Positions 15,256-22,160 of a stretch of DNA of 30,789 nt are shown piece by piece. Under the pieces are notes generated by a model. The model was not told the DNA's origin. It did no database searches and was given only the letters and a program-made list of their open reading frames with translations. The translations under genes and the position numbers were made by a program. This stretch comes from Collinsella aerofaciens (GTDB taxonomy: Bacteria; Actinomycetota; Coriobacteriia; Coriobacteriales; Coriobacteriaceae): assembly GCA_905213725.1 (NCBI GenBank), contig CAJMJM010000006.1, positions 1-30,789 on the forward strand, in the 5' to 3' direction. The stretch's first letter is position 1, and each line of letters begins with the position of its first letter.

Positions 15256-15875
15256 TCCGCGTGTTAATCGTCGAAGACCAGGCTATCTTGCGCGAGAGCC
15301 TGGCGCGTTCCGTGGGCGGCCAGCCCGACATGACCGTTGTCGCCGCGATCGCCGACGCCTCGGATGCCTTGGACGTTGTGCTCAAGGAGCGTCCGGACAT
15401 GATACTGATGGATGTGTGCACCGAGCACGATTCCAACGGCATCGTGGCGGCGGCGCGCATCAAGGAGCAACTGCCCGAGTGTCGCATCATTATCATGACC
15501 GGCATGCCCGAGATCACCTTTGTCGATCAGGCCCGCGAGGCGGGCGTCGATAGCTTTGTGTACAAGAACGTCGGTATCGACGAGCTGTTCGCCGTGATGC
15601 GCTCCACGTTGGCGGGCTATTGCACGTTTCCCAAGCCGCCCGAGAGCATTTTTTCGGGCACGGCGGCACTCGACGATGTCGAGCTGTCGATTTTGCGCCT
15701 TGCCTGCGAGGGCAAGAGCCGCCGCGAGATCGCGGCCGAGCTGTTTATGAGCGAGGGCACCATCAAGCGCCGCATTTCGGAGATTCTCAACAAGACCGGC
15801 TATGACAACATCATGCGCCTGGCCGTGCGCGCAGTAACGGAGGGCAGCATCGTTCCCAACATGGAGCGCCCGTAG
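15252..15875 (+). CDS. Response regulator, NarL/FixJ family
   Basis: The 207-residue protein has a receiver domain (1-120) with acidic pocket E8-D9, phospho-acceptor D54 (ILMDVC), T83 region IIIMTGMPE and K105-like VYKN. A C-terminal LuxR-type helix-turn-helix follows (LDDVELSILRLACEGKSRREIAAELFMSEGTIKRRISEIL). It is the natural partner of the kinase encoded just upstream, with overlapping stop and start. Its targets are unknown. It is the last gene of the three-gene signalling operon, followed by two strong hairpins. Confidence 0.92.
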   Translation: MIRVLIVEDQAILRESLARSVGGQPDMTVVAAIADASDALDVVLKERPDMILMDVCTEHDSNGIVAAARIKEQLPECRIIIMTGMPEITFVDQAREAGVDSFVYKNVGIDELFAVMRSTLAGYCTFPKPPESIFSGTAALDDVELSILRLACEGKSRREIAAELFMSEGTIKRRISEILNKTGYDNIMRLAVRAVTEGSIVPNMERP

Positions 15876-15911
15876 TCGGTGCGCTCACCCGTGTTCCGGC
15901 GCCGTAAAGAT

Positions 15912-15952
15912 AGGCCGCCCGCCGTTTCGCATCTAAAAACGACGGGCGGCCT
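15912..15952. terminator. Strong hairpin terminator between convergent operons
   Basis: AGGCCGCCCG plus CCGTTT pairs with AAAACG plus CGGGCGGCCT, 16 pairs with one mismatch. It lies between the response regulator (plus) and the lipoprotein operon (minus). Confidence 0.72.
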
Positions 15953-15980
15953 GCTTGTATGGGCAGTGCTGTCGGCATAA

Positions 15981-16019
15981 AGCGGCGGGGCCGCAGGATT
16001 ATCTCCTGCGGCCCCGCTT
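15981..16019. terminator. Second hairpin terminator between convergent operons
   Basis: GCGGGGCCGCAGGA type arms pair around a short AT loop (core CGGGGCCGCAGGA with TCCTGCGGCCCCG). It is symmetrical and can serve both strands, most probably the minus-strand lipoprotein operon. Confidence 0.7.
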
Positions 16020-16068
16020 GACATGTGCGCGGATGTGTCCGCCAATCCGCGGCCGATGTTACGTGCCG

Positions 16069-16911
16069 TTACGCGATGGTCGCGGTGTAGGAAGCGACGT
16101 CCTCGTAGGAATCGGTCAGGTAGGCGTCGATGCCGATGGTCGTGTTGATCAGGTCGTCAAGGCTGTCAAGCTCGCCGTTCGAGAACGTGAATTCCTCGGT
16201 GGCGTTGGTGCCGGGCATCAGGTGAGCCGAGAACCAGGGTTCCTTCATGGTGCCGTTGACGTTTGTCTTGCCGGAAGGAGCGTAGAAGGTCAGGTCCTTG
16301 TCGCTCTTGTTGGTGATGTTGACGACAAAGCCGATGTCGCCCCAGTCGTCCTGGAATTTCTCGGTGATGGTGATGGTGCACAGATCGTCATCGGCGACGG
16401 TGACGGCGGGGGAGATTTCGACACTCTGGACGTCGTCGTCTTCGACGGCCTCATCGACCTCTTCTTCCTTCTCGGCCGCCTCGCGATCCTTCTTCACCGT
16501 GCCGGACAGATCCTTGTCGGACTTGGTGAAGATAAGCTTGTCGCCTTCCACCTCAAGGACGAGCTTGTCGTCCTTGAGCTTCAGGTCGTGCGACTCATCT
16601 TCGGCGGTGATCGTTACGGTGGTGGCGTCCTTGGCTTCCCATTTCAGGTCGGCGACCTCAAGGAACATATCGAGGACGCCTGTGCCGTCCTCGTCGAGGA
16701 TCAGGACGCAGTTGAGGCCCCACTCCTTGAGCATATCCATGTACTCATCGGTGAGCTCTTCGCCATCCAAGGTTCCACCCGAGTACTGCCAGCTGCCGAC
16801 GAAGTTGGCCTTGGGGTCTTTGCCGCCGCCGCTGCAGCCCGTCAGGGCAAAGGCGAGCGCCAGGACGCATGTCAGAAATGCGAGCACGGACTTTTTGAAC
16901 GTTGTCTTCAT
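16069..16911 (-). CDS. Secreted lipoprotein of unknown function
   Basis: The 280-residue product has a type II signal peptide (KK, hydrophobic helix, lipobox LTGC with C26), so it should be anchored on the outer face of the membrane. Residues about 35-130 resemble the beta-rich domains of gut Gram-positive lipoproteins (FVGSWQYSGGTLDGEELT). A very acidic linker (EKEEEVDEAVEDDD) leads to a second beta domain (about 190-280). The start is ATG 16911 with GGAGGA spaced 5-6 bases; longer upstream frames are not supported. It lies 80 bases after the SPFH/zinc-ribbon gene and may be the last gene of that operon. No enzymatic motif is seen. Confidence 0.85.
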   Translation of the reverse strand: MKTTFKKSVLAFLTCVLALAFALTGCSGGGKDPKANFVGSWQYSGGTLDGEELTDEYMDMLKEWGLNCVLILDEDGTGVLDMFLEVADLKWEAKDATTVTITAEDESHDLKLKDDKLVLEVEGDKLIFTKSDKDLSGTVKKDREAAEKEEEVDEAVEDDDVQSVEISPAVTVADDDLCTITITEKFQDDWGDIGFVVNITNKSDKDLTFYAPSGKTNVNGTMKEPWFSAHLMPGTNATEEFTFSNGELDSLDDLINTTIGIDAYLTDSYEDVASYTATIA

Positions 16912-16991
16912 GGTGTCCTCCTTCATCGAACGAAACCCATAGAAGCAAATGCGGGGGTGGCGGATCCCCCGCCAATTACCAGATAGAGGGG

Positions 16992-18233
16992 CTAGGGCCG
17001 GGGCGTTCCGCAGTTGCTGCAGAACTTGCCGCCGTTTTCGCTGCCGCAGTTGGGGCAGAACCACTTTGCCGGTGCCGGGGCGGGTGCGGGACTGCCGCAC
17101 TCGGAGCAGAACTTGCCGGTGTTGGTGGCGCCGCAGCTGCAAGTCCACGTGCCGGCCGCAGGTGCGGCGGCGGGAGCCGGTGCGGGGGCGGGAGCCGGAG
17201 CCGGCTGCGGGGCGGCCTGCTGCTGTGCCTGGCCGGCGGCGAACAGCTGGCTGGCGTTCATGCCGCCCATGCCACCTGCCATGCCCATGCCCATAAAGCC
17301 TGCCATCGCGCCGTTGGGGTTGGCGGCTGCCGCGCGCATCGCATCGCTCTGGGCGCTGGCGATGTTGGCTGCCGCCATGGTGGGATCGCGCATGACCGCG
17401 GCTTTCTGCAGGTCCTTGATCATCTGCTCGTCTTCTTGCGAGGCGGCGATGGAGTTGACGCCAAAGCTCACGATCTCGACGCCGCGCAGGTCACGCCAGT
17501 CGGCAGAGAGGACCTCGTTGAGCGCGCGGGCGAGCTCGGTGGTGTGGCCGGGGATGGCGCTGTAGCGGATGCCCATCTCCGAGATCTTGGCAAAGGCGGG
17601 CTGCAGGGCGGTGAGCAGCTCGGACTTAAGCTGACTGTCGATCTTATCGCGCGTGTAGCTATCGGTCACGTTGCCGCACACGTTGGTGTAGAACAGCAGC
17701 GGATTGGTGATGCGGTACGAATACTCGCCGTTGCAGCGCACGGAGATGTCGACGTCCAGACCGATGTTGTTGTCGACCACGCGGAAGGGCACGGGCGAGG
17801 CGGTGCCGTACTTGTTGCCGATGATCTCCTTGGTGTTGATGAAGTAGACACGCTGGTCCTTGCCCGCGTCGCCGCCAAAAGTAAAGCGGCTGCCGATATT
17901 GGCGAAGGTCTCCTTGATGGAATCGCCCAGGTTGCCGCTAAAGACGCTCGGCTCGCTGCCGGTATCGAAGACGAACTCACCGGGCTCCAGCGCGACTTCG
18001 ATGATCTTGCCGTTTTGCACCACGAGCATGCCTTGTCCGTCGTTGACGGCGATGACCGAGCCGTTGGAGATGACGTTGTCCTCGCCGCGCGTGTTGGAGC
18101 TGCGGCCACCGGTACGTTTGCTGCCCTTGCAGGCCAAGACGTCAGCGGGCATCGATTCGCAGTAGATAAATTCCTTCCACTGGTCGGCCATGACGCCGCC
18201 GGCAGCTCCCAATCCAGCTTTCAAGAGTCCCAT
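16992..18233 (-). CDS. SPFH-domain protein with two C-terminal zinc ribbons (YdjI-like)
   Basis: The protein has 413 residues. An SPFH/band-7-like domain spans about 25-280 (VLVVQNGKIIEVALEPGEF, then a long amphipathic region). Next come a Met/Gly-rich stretch (MAGFMGMGMAGGMGGM), a Pro-Ala repeat linker and two zinc ribbons (CSCG...FCSECG and CPNCG...FCSNCG). Bacillus YdjI has the SPFH part and works with YdjG and YdjH in membrane-stress protection by PspA. Here the same three protein types are adjacent, but no PspA gene is in the window. It probably forms membrane-associated oligomers. GAAAGGAAG precedes the ATG. Confidence 0.82.
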   Translation of the reverse strand: MGLLKAGLGAAGGVMADQWKEFIYCESMPADVLACKGSKRTGGRSSNTRGEDNVISNGSVIAVNDGQGMLVVQNGKIIEVALEPGEFVFDTGSEPSVFSGNLGDSIKETFANIGSRFTFGGDAGKDQRVYFINTKEIIGNKYGTASPVPFRVVDNNIGLDVDISVRCNGEYSYRITNPLLFYTNVCGNVTDSYTRDKIDSQLKSELLTALQPAFAKISEMGIRYSAIPGHTTELARALNEVLSADWRDLRGVEIVSFGVNSIAASQEDEQMIKDLQKAAVMRDPTMAAANIASAQSDAMRAAAANPNGAMAGFMGMGMAGGMGGMNASQLFAAGQAQQQAAPQPAPAPAPAPAPAAAPAAGTWTCSCGATNTGKFCSECGSPAPAPAPAKWFCPNCGSENGGKFCSNCGTPRP

Positions 18234-18281
18234 GGTGATCTTCCTTTCTCGTCAAAGGCCGGGTGGTATTGGTTGGATTGC

Positions 18282-19598
18282 TTAGTCGTCCTTGTCGTCT
18301 TTCATGACAACGGTGGTCTCGGTGTGGCTGAAGGTGTCGTGCTTCTCGGTCAGGTCGAGCTCGCCGCAGTACTCGTCGGCGTGGGTGGCCTCGTTGGCCG
18401 TTTTGAGCTGGCCTACCAGTAGCACGTCTCCGATAATCACGATGATCAGCGGCGCGATGATATTGATGAGGATGCCCTCGATATCAAAGGTGGGGTAATC
18501 CGGATCGAAGGCGTTCTCACCCATGAAGAGGATCTGGGAGAGGACAAATCCGATCACAAAGAACAGCACCGAGGCGATAGCGAGCTTGGGCTTGGAGCAA
18601 GGAAGCTCGCCGACCATACGGCCGGTTTGGCCGTTCATGGCAAACAGGTAGCTCTTGCCGTTCCACGAGGTGGAAAGCATCCACACGGGGAACAGGGCAT
18701 AGTCGCTGTCTTCCCAGGTGTAGTCGAGCTGCTTGCTTTCGACCGTGGCATCGTCATATTCGTCGACGACGGTTTCGCGCAGGGCCGAGATCGTGCTTTC
18801 CTCCATGCGGCGTTCGGCGCGCGCCTTGCAGGTTTCGCAGTCCTCGTCGTAGCGGTTGGCGATGTAGCCGGGCATATACGCGACCGAAAACGGGCGCAGG
18901 GCATCGTAGTCAAACGGCTCGATGGCGTCAAAGTGGCCGTAGGGCAACTTGGAAGCTCCGTCGACGGGCCCGCGCTTATCAGAGATGATTGCAGTGAGGT
19001 CGGCGTGGTCGGGGGTCGTGACGGTGCGGTCGGATTCCTCGGTCACGGTCTCATTGGTCGCATCGAAGCACACTTCGCCGTCCACGCGGGCGCCGTAAAG
19101 CCAAAACGGCACGTAAACGCCTTGGACTTCGTCGATGTGGTTGCCGGTGACAAAGCTCTTGGGCAGCAGGATCTTGCCCTTGTAGTGCTCTTTGAGCGCG
19201 GCCATAACGTCGTCGCGGCCGAGCTTAAACGGAATCACCAGGTCGGGTGAGAAGTCGCCCGAGAGCTGACCGGGTGCCACGGCGGGGTTGCCGCAGTACG
19301 GGCAGGTGGTGACGGCGACGGAGCCCTCCGAGCTTAGCACGGCGCCGCACGACGAGCAGATATAGCCGGCGTTTTGGGCGAGCTCCTGCACCGCAGCGTC
19401 GGTCGCGGGCTTGGGTGCCGCCGCTGCGGCGTCGGCTTTGGCGTCTGCCTTGTCCTGGCGCTCGCGATAGAGGGCCTCGACCTCTTCGACTTCAAAACGC
19501 GAATCGCAGTAGTCGCAGACGAGCTTTTGCTCGGCACTGGCAAAATGCAGGGGGCCGCCACACGCGGGGCACTGATAGTTGACGCTCTCGAAGGCCAT
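18282..19598 (-). CDS. Zinc-ribbon membrane protein (YdjG-like, TFIIB-type zinc finger)
   Basis: The protein has 438 residues. It has an N-terminal zinc ribbon (C10-x2-C13, C28-x2-C31) and a second one near 81-103 (CSSCG...CPYCG). A central beta-rich domain (about 120-325) contains PFWLYGARVDGEV and FPVWMLSTSWNGKSYLFAMNGQTGRMVGELP. Two C-terminal membrane helices follow (LAIASVLFFVIGFVLSQILF and ILINIIAPLIIVIIGDVLLV). This order matches Bacillus YdjG, which helps recruit PspA to the membrane. It is 24 bases downstream of the preceding gene and 48 bases before the SPFH gene, so co-transcription is likely. Confidence 0.82.
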   Translation of the reverse strand: MAFESVNYQCPACGGPLHFASAEQKLVCDYCDSRFEVEEVEALYRERQDKADAKADAAAAAPKPATDAAVQELAQNAGYICSSCGAVLSSEGSVAVTTCPYCGNPAVAPGQLSGDFSPDLVIPFKLGRDDVMAALKEHYKGKILLPKSFVTGNHIDEVQGVYVPFWLYGARVDGEVCFDATNETVTEESDRTVTTPDHADLTAIISDKRGPVDGASKLPYGHFDAIEPFDYDALRPFSVAYMPGYIANRYDEDCETCKARAERRMEESTISALRETVVDEYDDATVESKQLDYTWEDSDYALFPVWMLSTSWNGKSYLFAMNGQTGRMVGELPCSKPKLAIASVLFFVIGFVLSQILFMGENAFDPDYPTFDIEGILINIIAPLIIVIIGDVLLVGQLKTANEATHADEYCGELDLTEKHDTFSHTETTVVMKDDKDD

Positions 19599-19622
19599 GA
19601 TCGGTCCTTTCGCTGCCGGAGG

Positions 19623-20360
19623 CTATGCGCCGATGGCGCCGCCGCAGTATTCGCAGCGCCCACTGGCATCGGGAATGGTGGTGGCTCCGCAGAAGGGGCA
19701 GGTGACCGCGGTCTTGGGAGCCTTGGCGGCCACGACACTGTCGCGCGTTTCCTGACGCAGCTGCACCAAGGCGTCGCGAACTTCGGTTGCCTGGCGCTTG
19801 GCCTCGCGGTATTCGATGGAACCGCGCTGATCGATGGTGGAGTCGTTCACGCGCAGGCTGATCTCGGTGAAGTACGGCGTGTTGACGTGGATGGTCAGAT
19901 TAAAGTCGTAATCCAGGTCGTAGCGCGGCGGGTTGTAGCTCTCGCGCTCGCCGTCCTTGGTCTCGCGATAGATCTCGGTGCGATGCTCGTCGATATCCAT
20001 ATCGCAGCCGAGTACCTGCGAGAACTCGATGATGTCGGGATTGGCGTCGCGCCAGCGGCTCTGCGAAGTGATGATCAGCAGGCCCGCGTCCTCATCGAGC
20101 ATAATATTGGTGCGCCCGGCAGAAAGCGTGCGCGTGGGGTTGAACGAAGACAGGCGCTCGGCGTTGGCCTCGCGGTAGGCGAGTTGCTCACGGATATCGT
20201 CCGCGGTGCTGGAGCGATAGCCGTGAAAGTAGGGGGAGAGCTTGCCGGCGCACTCTTTGCACAGGTAGCCTTCATTGATTTTTGTCTTACCTAGAAGTCC
20301 CAGCTCGGTACCGCAAATCGCGCACTCTTTCTTCTCGAACATCTTGTCAAAGAAGCCCAT
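19623..20360 (-). CDS. DUF4428-type zinc-ribbon protein (YdjH-like)
   Basis: The 245-residue soluble protein has an N-terminal four-cysteine DUF4428-like finger (C13-x2-C16 ... CKEC). A middle domain of mixed alpha/beta character with no recognised fold follows (about 60-190), then a helical segment and a C-terminal zinc ribbon (CPFCG...CEYCG). In Bacillus the corresponding YdjH is encoded with YdjG and YdjI. It is the first gene of the minus-strand cluster, with GGGAGG just before ATG 20360. The palindrome array and the IS110 element lie directly upstream of its promoter region. Confidence 0.8.
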   Translation of the reverse strand: MGFFDKMFEKKECAICGTELGLLGKTKINEGYLCKECAGKLSPYFHGYRSSTADDIREQLAYREANAERLSSFNPTRTLSAGRTNIMLDEDAGLLIITSQSRWRDANPDIIEFSQVLGCDMDIDEHRTEIYRETKDGERESYNPPRYDLDYDFNLTIHVNTPYFTEISLRVNDSTIDQRGSIEYREAKRQATEVRDALVQLRQETRDSVVAAKAPKTAVTCPFCGATTIPDASGRCEYCGGAIGA

Positions 20361-20478
20361 GGCTGCCTCCCATCAACTGGTAGCGTGTGTCACTTTTGAT
20401 GATGGGGGAGTGCGCGATCCTTCGCGATACCCAGACGGCTCAAGGAGTCTCCACAACTGGGACACATGGCCCATTTTT

Positions 20479-20492
20479 GACTAGTCATTGGG
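20479..20492. repeat. Left half of hairpin repeat interrupted by the IS110 element
   Basis: GACTAGTCATTGGG is the left arm and part of the loop of the TAAGAACGTCCCC hairpin family. The other half is at 21905-21925. Rejoining the two gives an almost perfect palindrome. Confidence 0.8.
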
Positions 20493-20521
20493 TGTTCCTA
20501 TAGTTTTGTCAACCGTCGGGG

Positions 20522-21655
20522 CTACTCCCGGTAGGGCACCCGGTCGCGCATCACGGCGTATATCGCCCTGAGCCGCTTCCTCGCGACGGCCTTGAGCGCC
20601 CGCCCGTGCCCCATGCCCCGCGCCCTGCAGGCCCGGTAGTACTCGCCGTAGCGCCCCGAGGACCTCACCAGGCTGTTGCACGAGAAGATCAGCAGGGACT
20701 TGAGCCTCGCGTCGCCGCGCCTGGACGCCCTGACCGACCTCACCGACGTGCCGGAGCTCCTCACCCTCGGGGCTATGCCGCAGTACGAGGCCAGGTGGTC
20801 GTGGTCCGGGAACCTCCCGATGTCGACCGACACCGCGAGCTGCGCCGCGGTCCTCGGGCCGATGCCGGGCACGGTGAGCAGGCACGCGTAGGTCTCGTCG
20901 CCCTCGAGCAGCGCCGCCGTCTCGGCCTCGAGGGCCCCGGCCTCGTCGAGGGCCTCCGATATCCGGGCGGCCAGGAACCTGACCTGCCTGTTCTCGGCCT
21001 CGACGAGCGCCGGCGGGGGCGCGGTGGAGGCGGCCGCGGCCTCCCCGGCGGCCTCGGCCCGCGGGCCCCCGGCCCCGGAGCGGGCGATCCCCCACGCCCC
21101 GCCGAACCCGGCGAGCAGCTCCAGCCACCGCCGGTCCGACAGGTCGACCGCGGCCTCGAGGGCCGGGCAGGACTCGAGCAGCACCGCGCGCAGGCGGTTC
21201 TTGTCCCTGGTCGCGCAGGCGACGACGTGGTCGCGCTGCGACGAGAGGGCGCGGGCGGCCTCGAGGGCCTCGCCGCGGCCCGGGACCCCCGACAGGGAGT
21301 CCGGCACGCCCAGGGCGGTCCGCGCGATCACCGCGGCGTCGCGCTCGTCGGTCTTGGCCTCGCCGGCGAACAGGCCCGCGGCGCGGCTGGCGGCGAGCCC
21401 GGGCAGGTAGGCGACCCCGAGCCCCGCGGCGCGGGCCCGCCTCACGGCGAGGGACCCTATGTTGCGGAACTGGTCGACGACGACGAGCGTGCCGGCGGGC
21501 GCGGAGGCGAACAGCGCGTCGAGCTCGGCCTCCCTGTTGCGGACGGGGGCGCTGGCCAGCACCTCCCCGTTGCTGTCGATCAGGCAGGCCCAGTGCGACG
21601 ACTTGCCGACGTCCAGGCCGAGCACGGCCGCGGGTCTGGTGGATGGCGCTTTCAC
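20522..21655 (-). CDS. IS110-family transposase (DEDD recombinase)
   Basis: The protein has 377 residues. The N-terminal RuvC-like DEDD domain has D15 (GLDVGKSSH), D61 (VVVDQFRNIG, where many members have Glu), and D103/D106 (KTDERDAAVIA). A helical middle region leads to the C-terminal Transposase_20 domain (LLTVPGIGPRTAAQLA ... YCGIAPRVRSSGTS), which supplies the catalytic serine. GTG 21655 is the start, with GAAGGA 7 bases upstream. Length is typical and the frame is intact, so the element may be active. The long antisense frame opposite it is a by-product of GC-rich codons. Confidence 0.93.
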   Translation of the reverse strand: MKAPSTRPAAVLGLDVGKSSHWACLIDSNGEVLASAPVRNREAELDALFASAPAGTLVVVDQFRNIGSLAVRRARAAGLGVAYLPGLAASRAAGLFAGEAKTDERDAAVIARTALGVPDSLSGVPGRGEALEAARALSSQRDHVVACATRDKNRLRAVLLESCPALEAAVDLSDRRWLELLAGFGGAWGIARSGAGGPRAEAAGEAAAASTAPPPALVEAENRQVRFLAARISEALDEAGALEAETAALLEGDETYACLLTVPGIGPRTAAQLAVSVDIGRFPDHDHLASYCGIAPRVRSSGTSVRSVRASRRGDARLKSLLIFSCNSLVRSSGRYGEYYRACRARGMGHGRALKAVARKRLRAIYAVMRDRVPYRE

Positions 21656-21699
21656 GGTGGTATCCTTCCGCTAGTCGTTCGACCGGATGGCCTCCCCCT

Positions 21700-21890
21700 C
21701 GGCACTCACATTACCAGCCGCGGCACCTGCCCGGCACTTTCCTATCAGCCGTCGGGGGCGGCGCGCCCCGCGCCGGCAGCACCCAACAGGCCCTCTCGGG
21801 GGCAGGGACGTTCGGCCGTGCGCGGGCGCCCGGTCGGCGGCCCGTTCTGGGCGCGCCTCAATCGTAGCCCGAGACGGTCCCAGGCTGACA
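21700..21890 (-). ncRNA. Candidate bridge RNA of the IS110 element
   Basis: This is the non-coding end upstream of the recombinase, read on the minus strand. In order it has GAACGTCCC (21813-21805), equal to the left target; TGTTGGG (21788-21782), pairing with the right target by five Watson-Crick and two G-U pairs; ATAGGAA (21745-21739), equal to the right terminus of the element (20501-20495); and GTAATG (21714-21709), complementary to its left terminus. That is the target-loop then donor-loop order described for IS621 bridge RNAs. RNA ends are guesses. Confidence 0.6.
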
Positions 21891-21904
21891 ATTTCGACTG
21901 TAAT

Positions 21905-21925
21905 GGACGTTCTTAAACGACTAGT
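21905..21925. repeat. Right half of hairpin repeat interrupted by the IS110 element
   Basis: GGACGTTCTTAAACGACTAGT completes the palindrome begun at 20479-20492. It is followed by GGGGACACTCTTCGGCC, which is repeated at about 21980 as GGGGACACTCCTGGCC, showing a tandem unit of about 50 bp. Confidence 0.78.
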
Positions 21926-21944
21926 CGCGGGGGACACTCTTCGG

Positions 21945-21975
21945 CCACTCATTGGGGACGTACTTAAATGAGTGG
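21945..21975. repeat. Dispersed hairpin, TAAGAACGTCCCC loop family, intact copy next to the IS
   Basis: CCACTCATT and AATGAGTGG form a perfect 9-bp stem around a conserved loop (GGGGACGTACTTA). The stem differs from other copies at paired positions on both sides. Confidence 0.78.
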
Positions 21976-22160
21976 TAGTTGGGGACACTCCTGGCCGAGC
22001 TAGAGATCGCGCGCGTCCCTTCTGGTCCATGCGGCTCAAAATCGCGGCGTGATGTGGACGGCTGGGGTCGAATTGGCAGCATTTCGAGCCTGGCTTCGAT
22101 ATTGAGACTGGTTCTTTATTAAAATAGATTTCCAGACAATTGAGCGGCTGGGGGTTAACC

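Larger units (their letters stand above)
20493..21904 (-). mobile_element. IS110-family insertion sequence inserted in a hairpin repeat
   Basis: The element is about 1.41 kb, GC-rich, and carries one recombinase gene plus a non-coding end of about 250 bp upstream of it, as in the IS110 group. It has no terminal inverted repeats and no target duplication beyond a shared GG core (20491-20492 and 21905-21906). Boundaries were set by rejoining the split repeat and are good to one or two bases, because the target has a run of G. Confidence 0.82.

Noticed and set aside
20606..21916. Long plus-strand frame opposite the transposase
   Set aside because: It is a shadow of GC-rich codon use; no start context and no recognisable domain.
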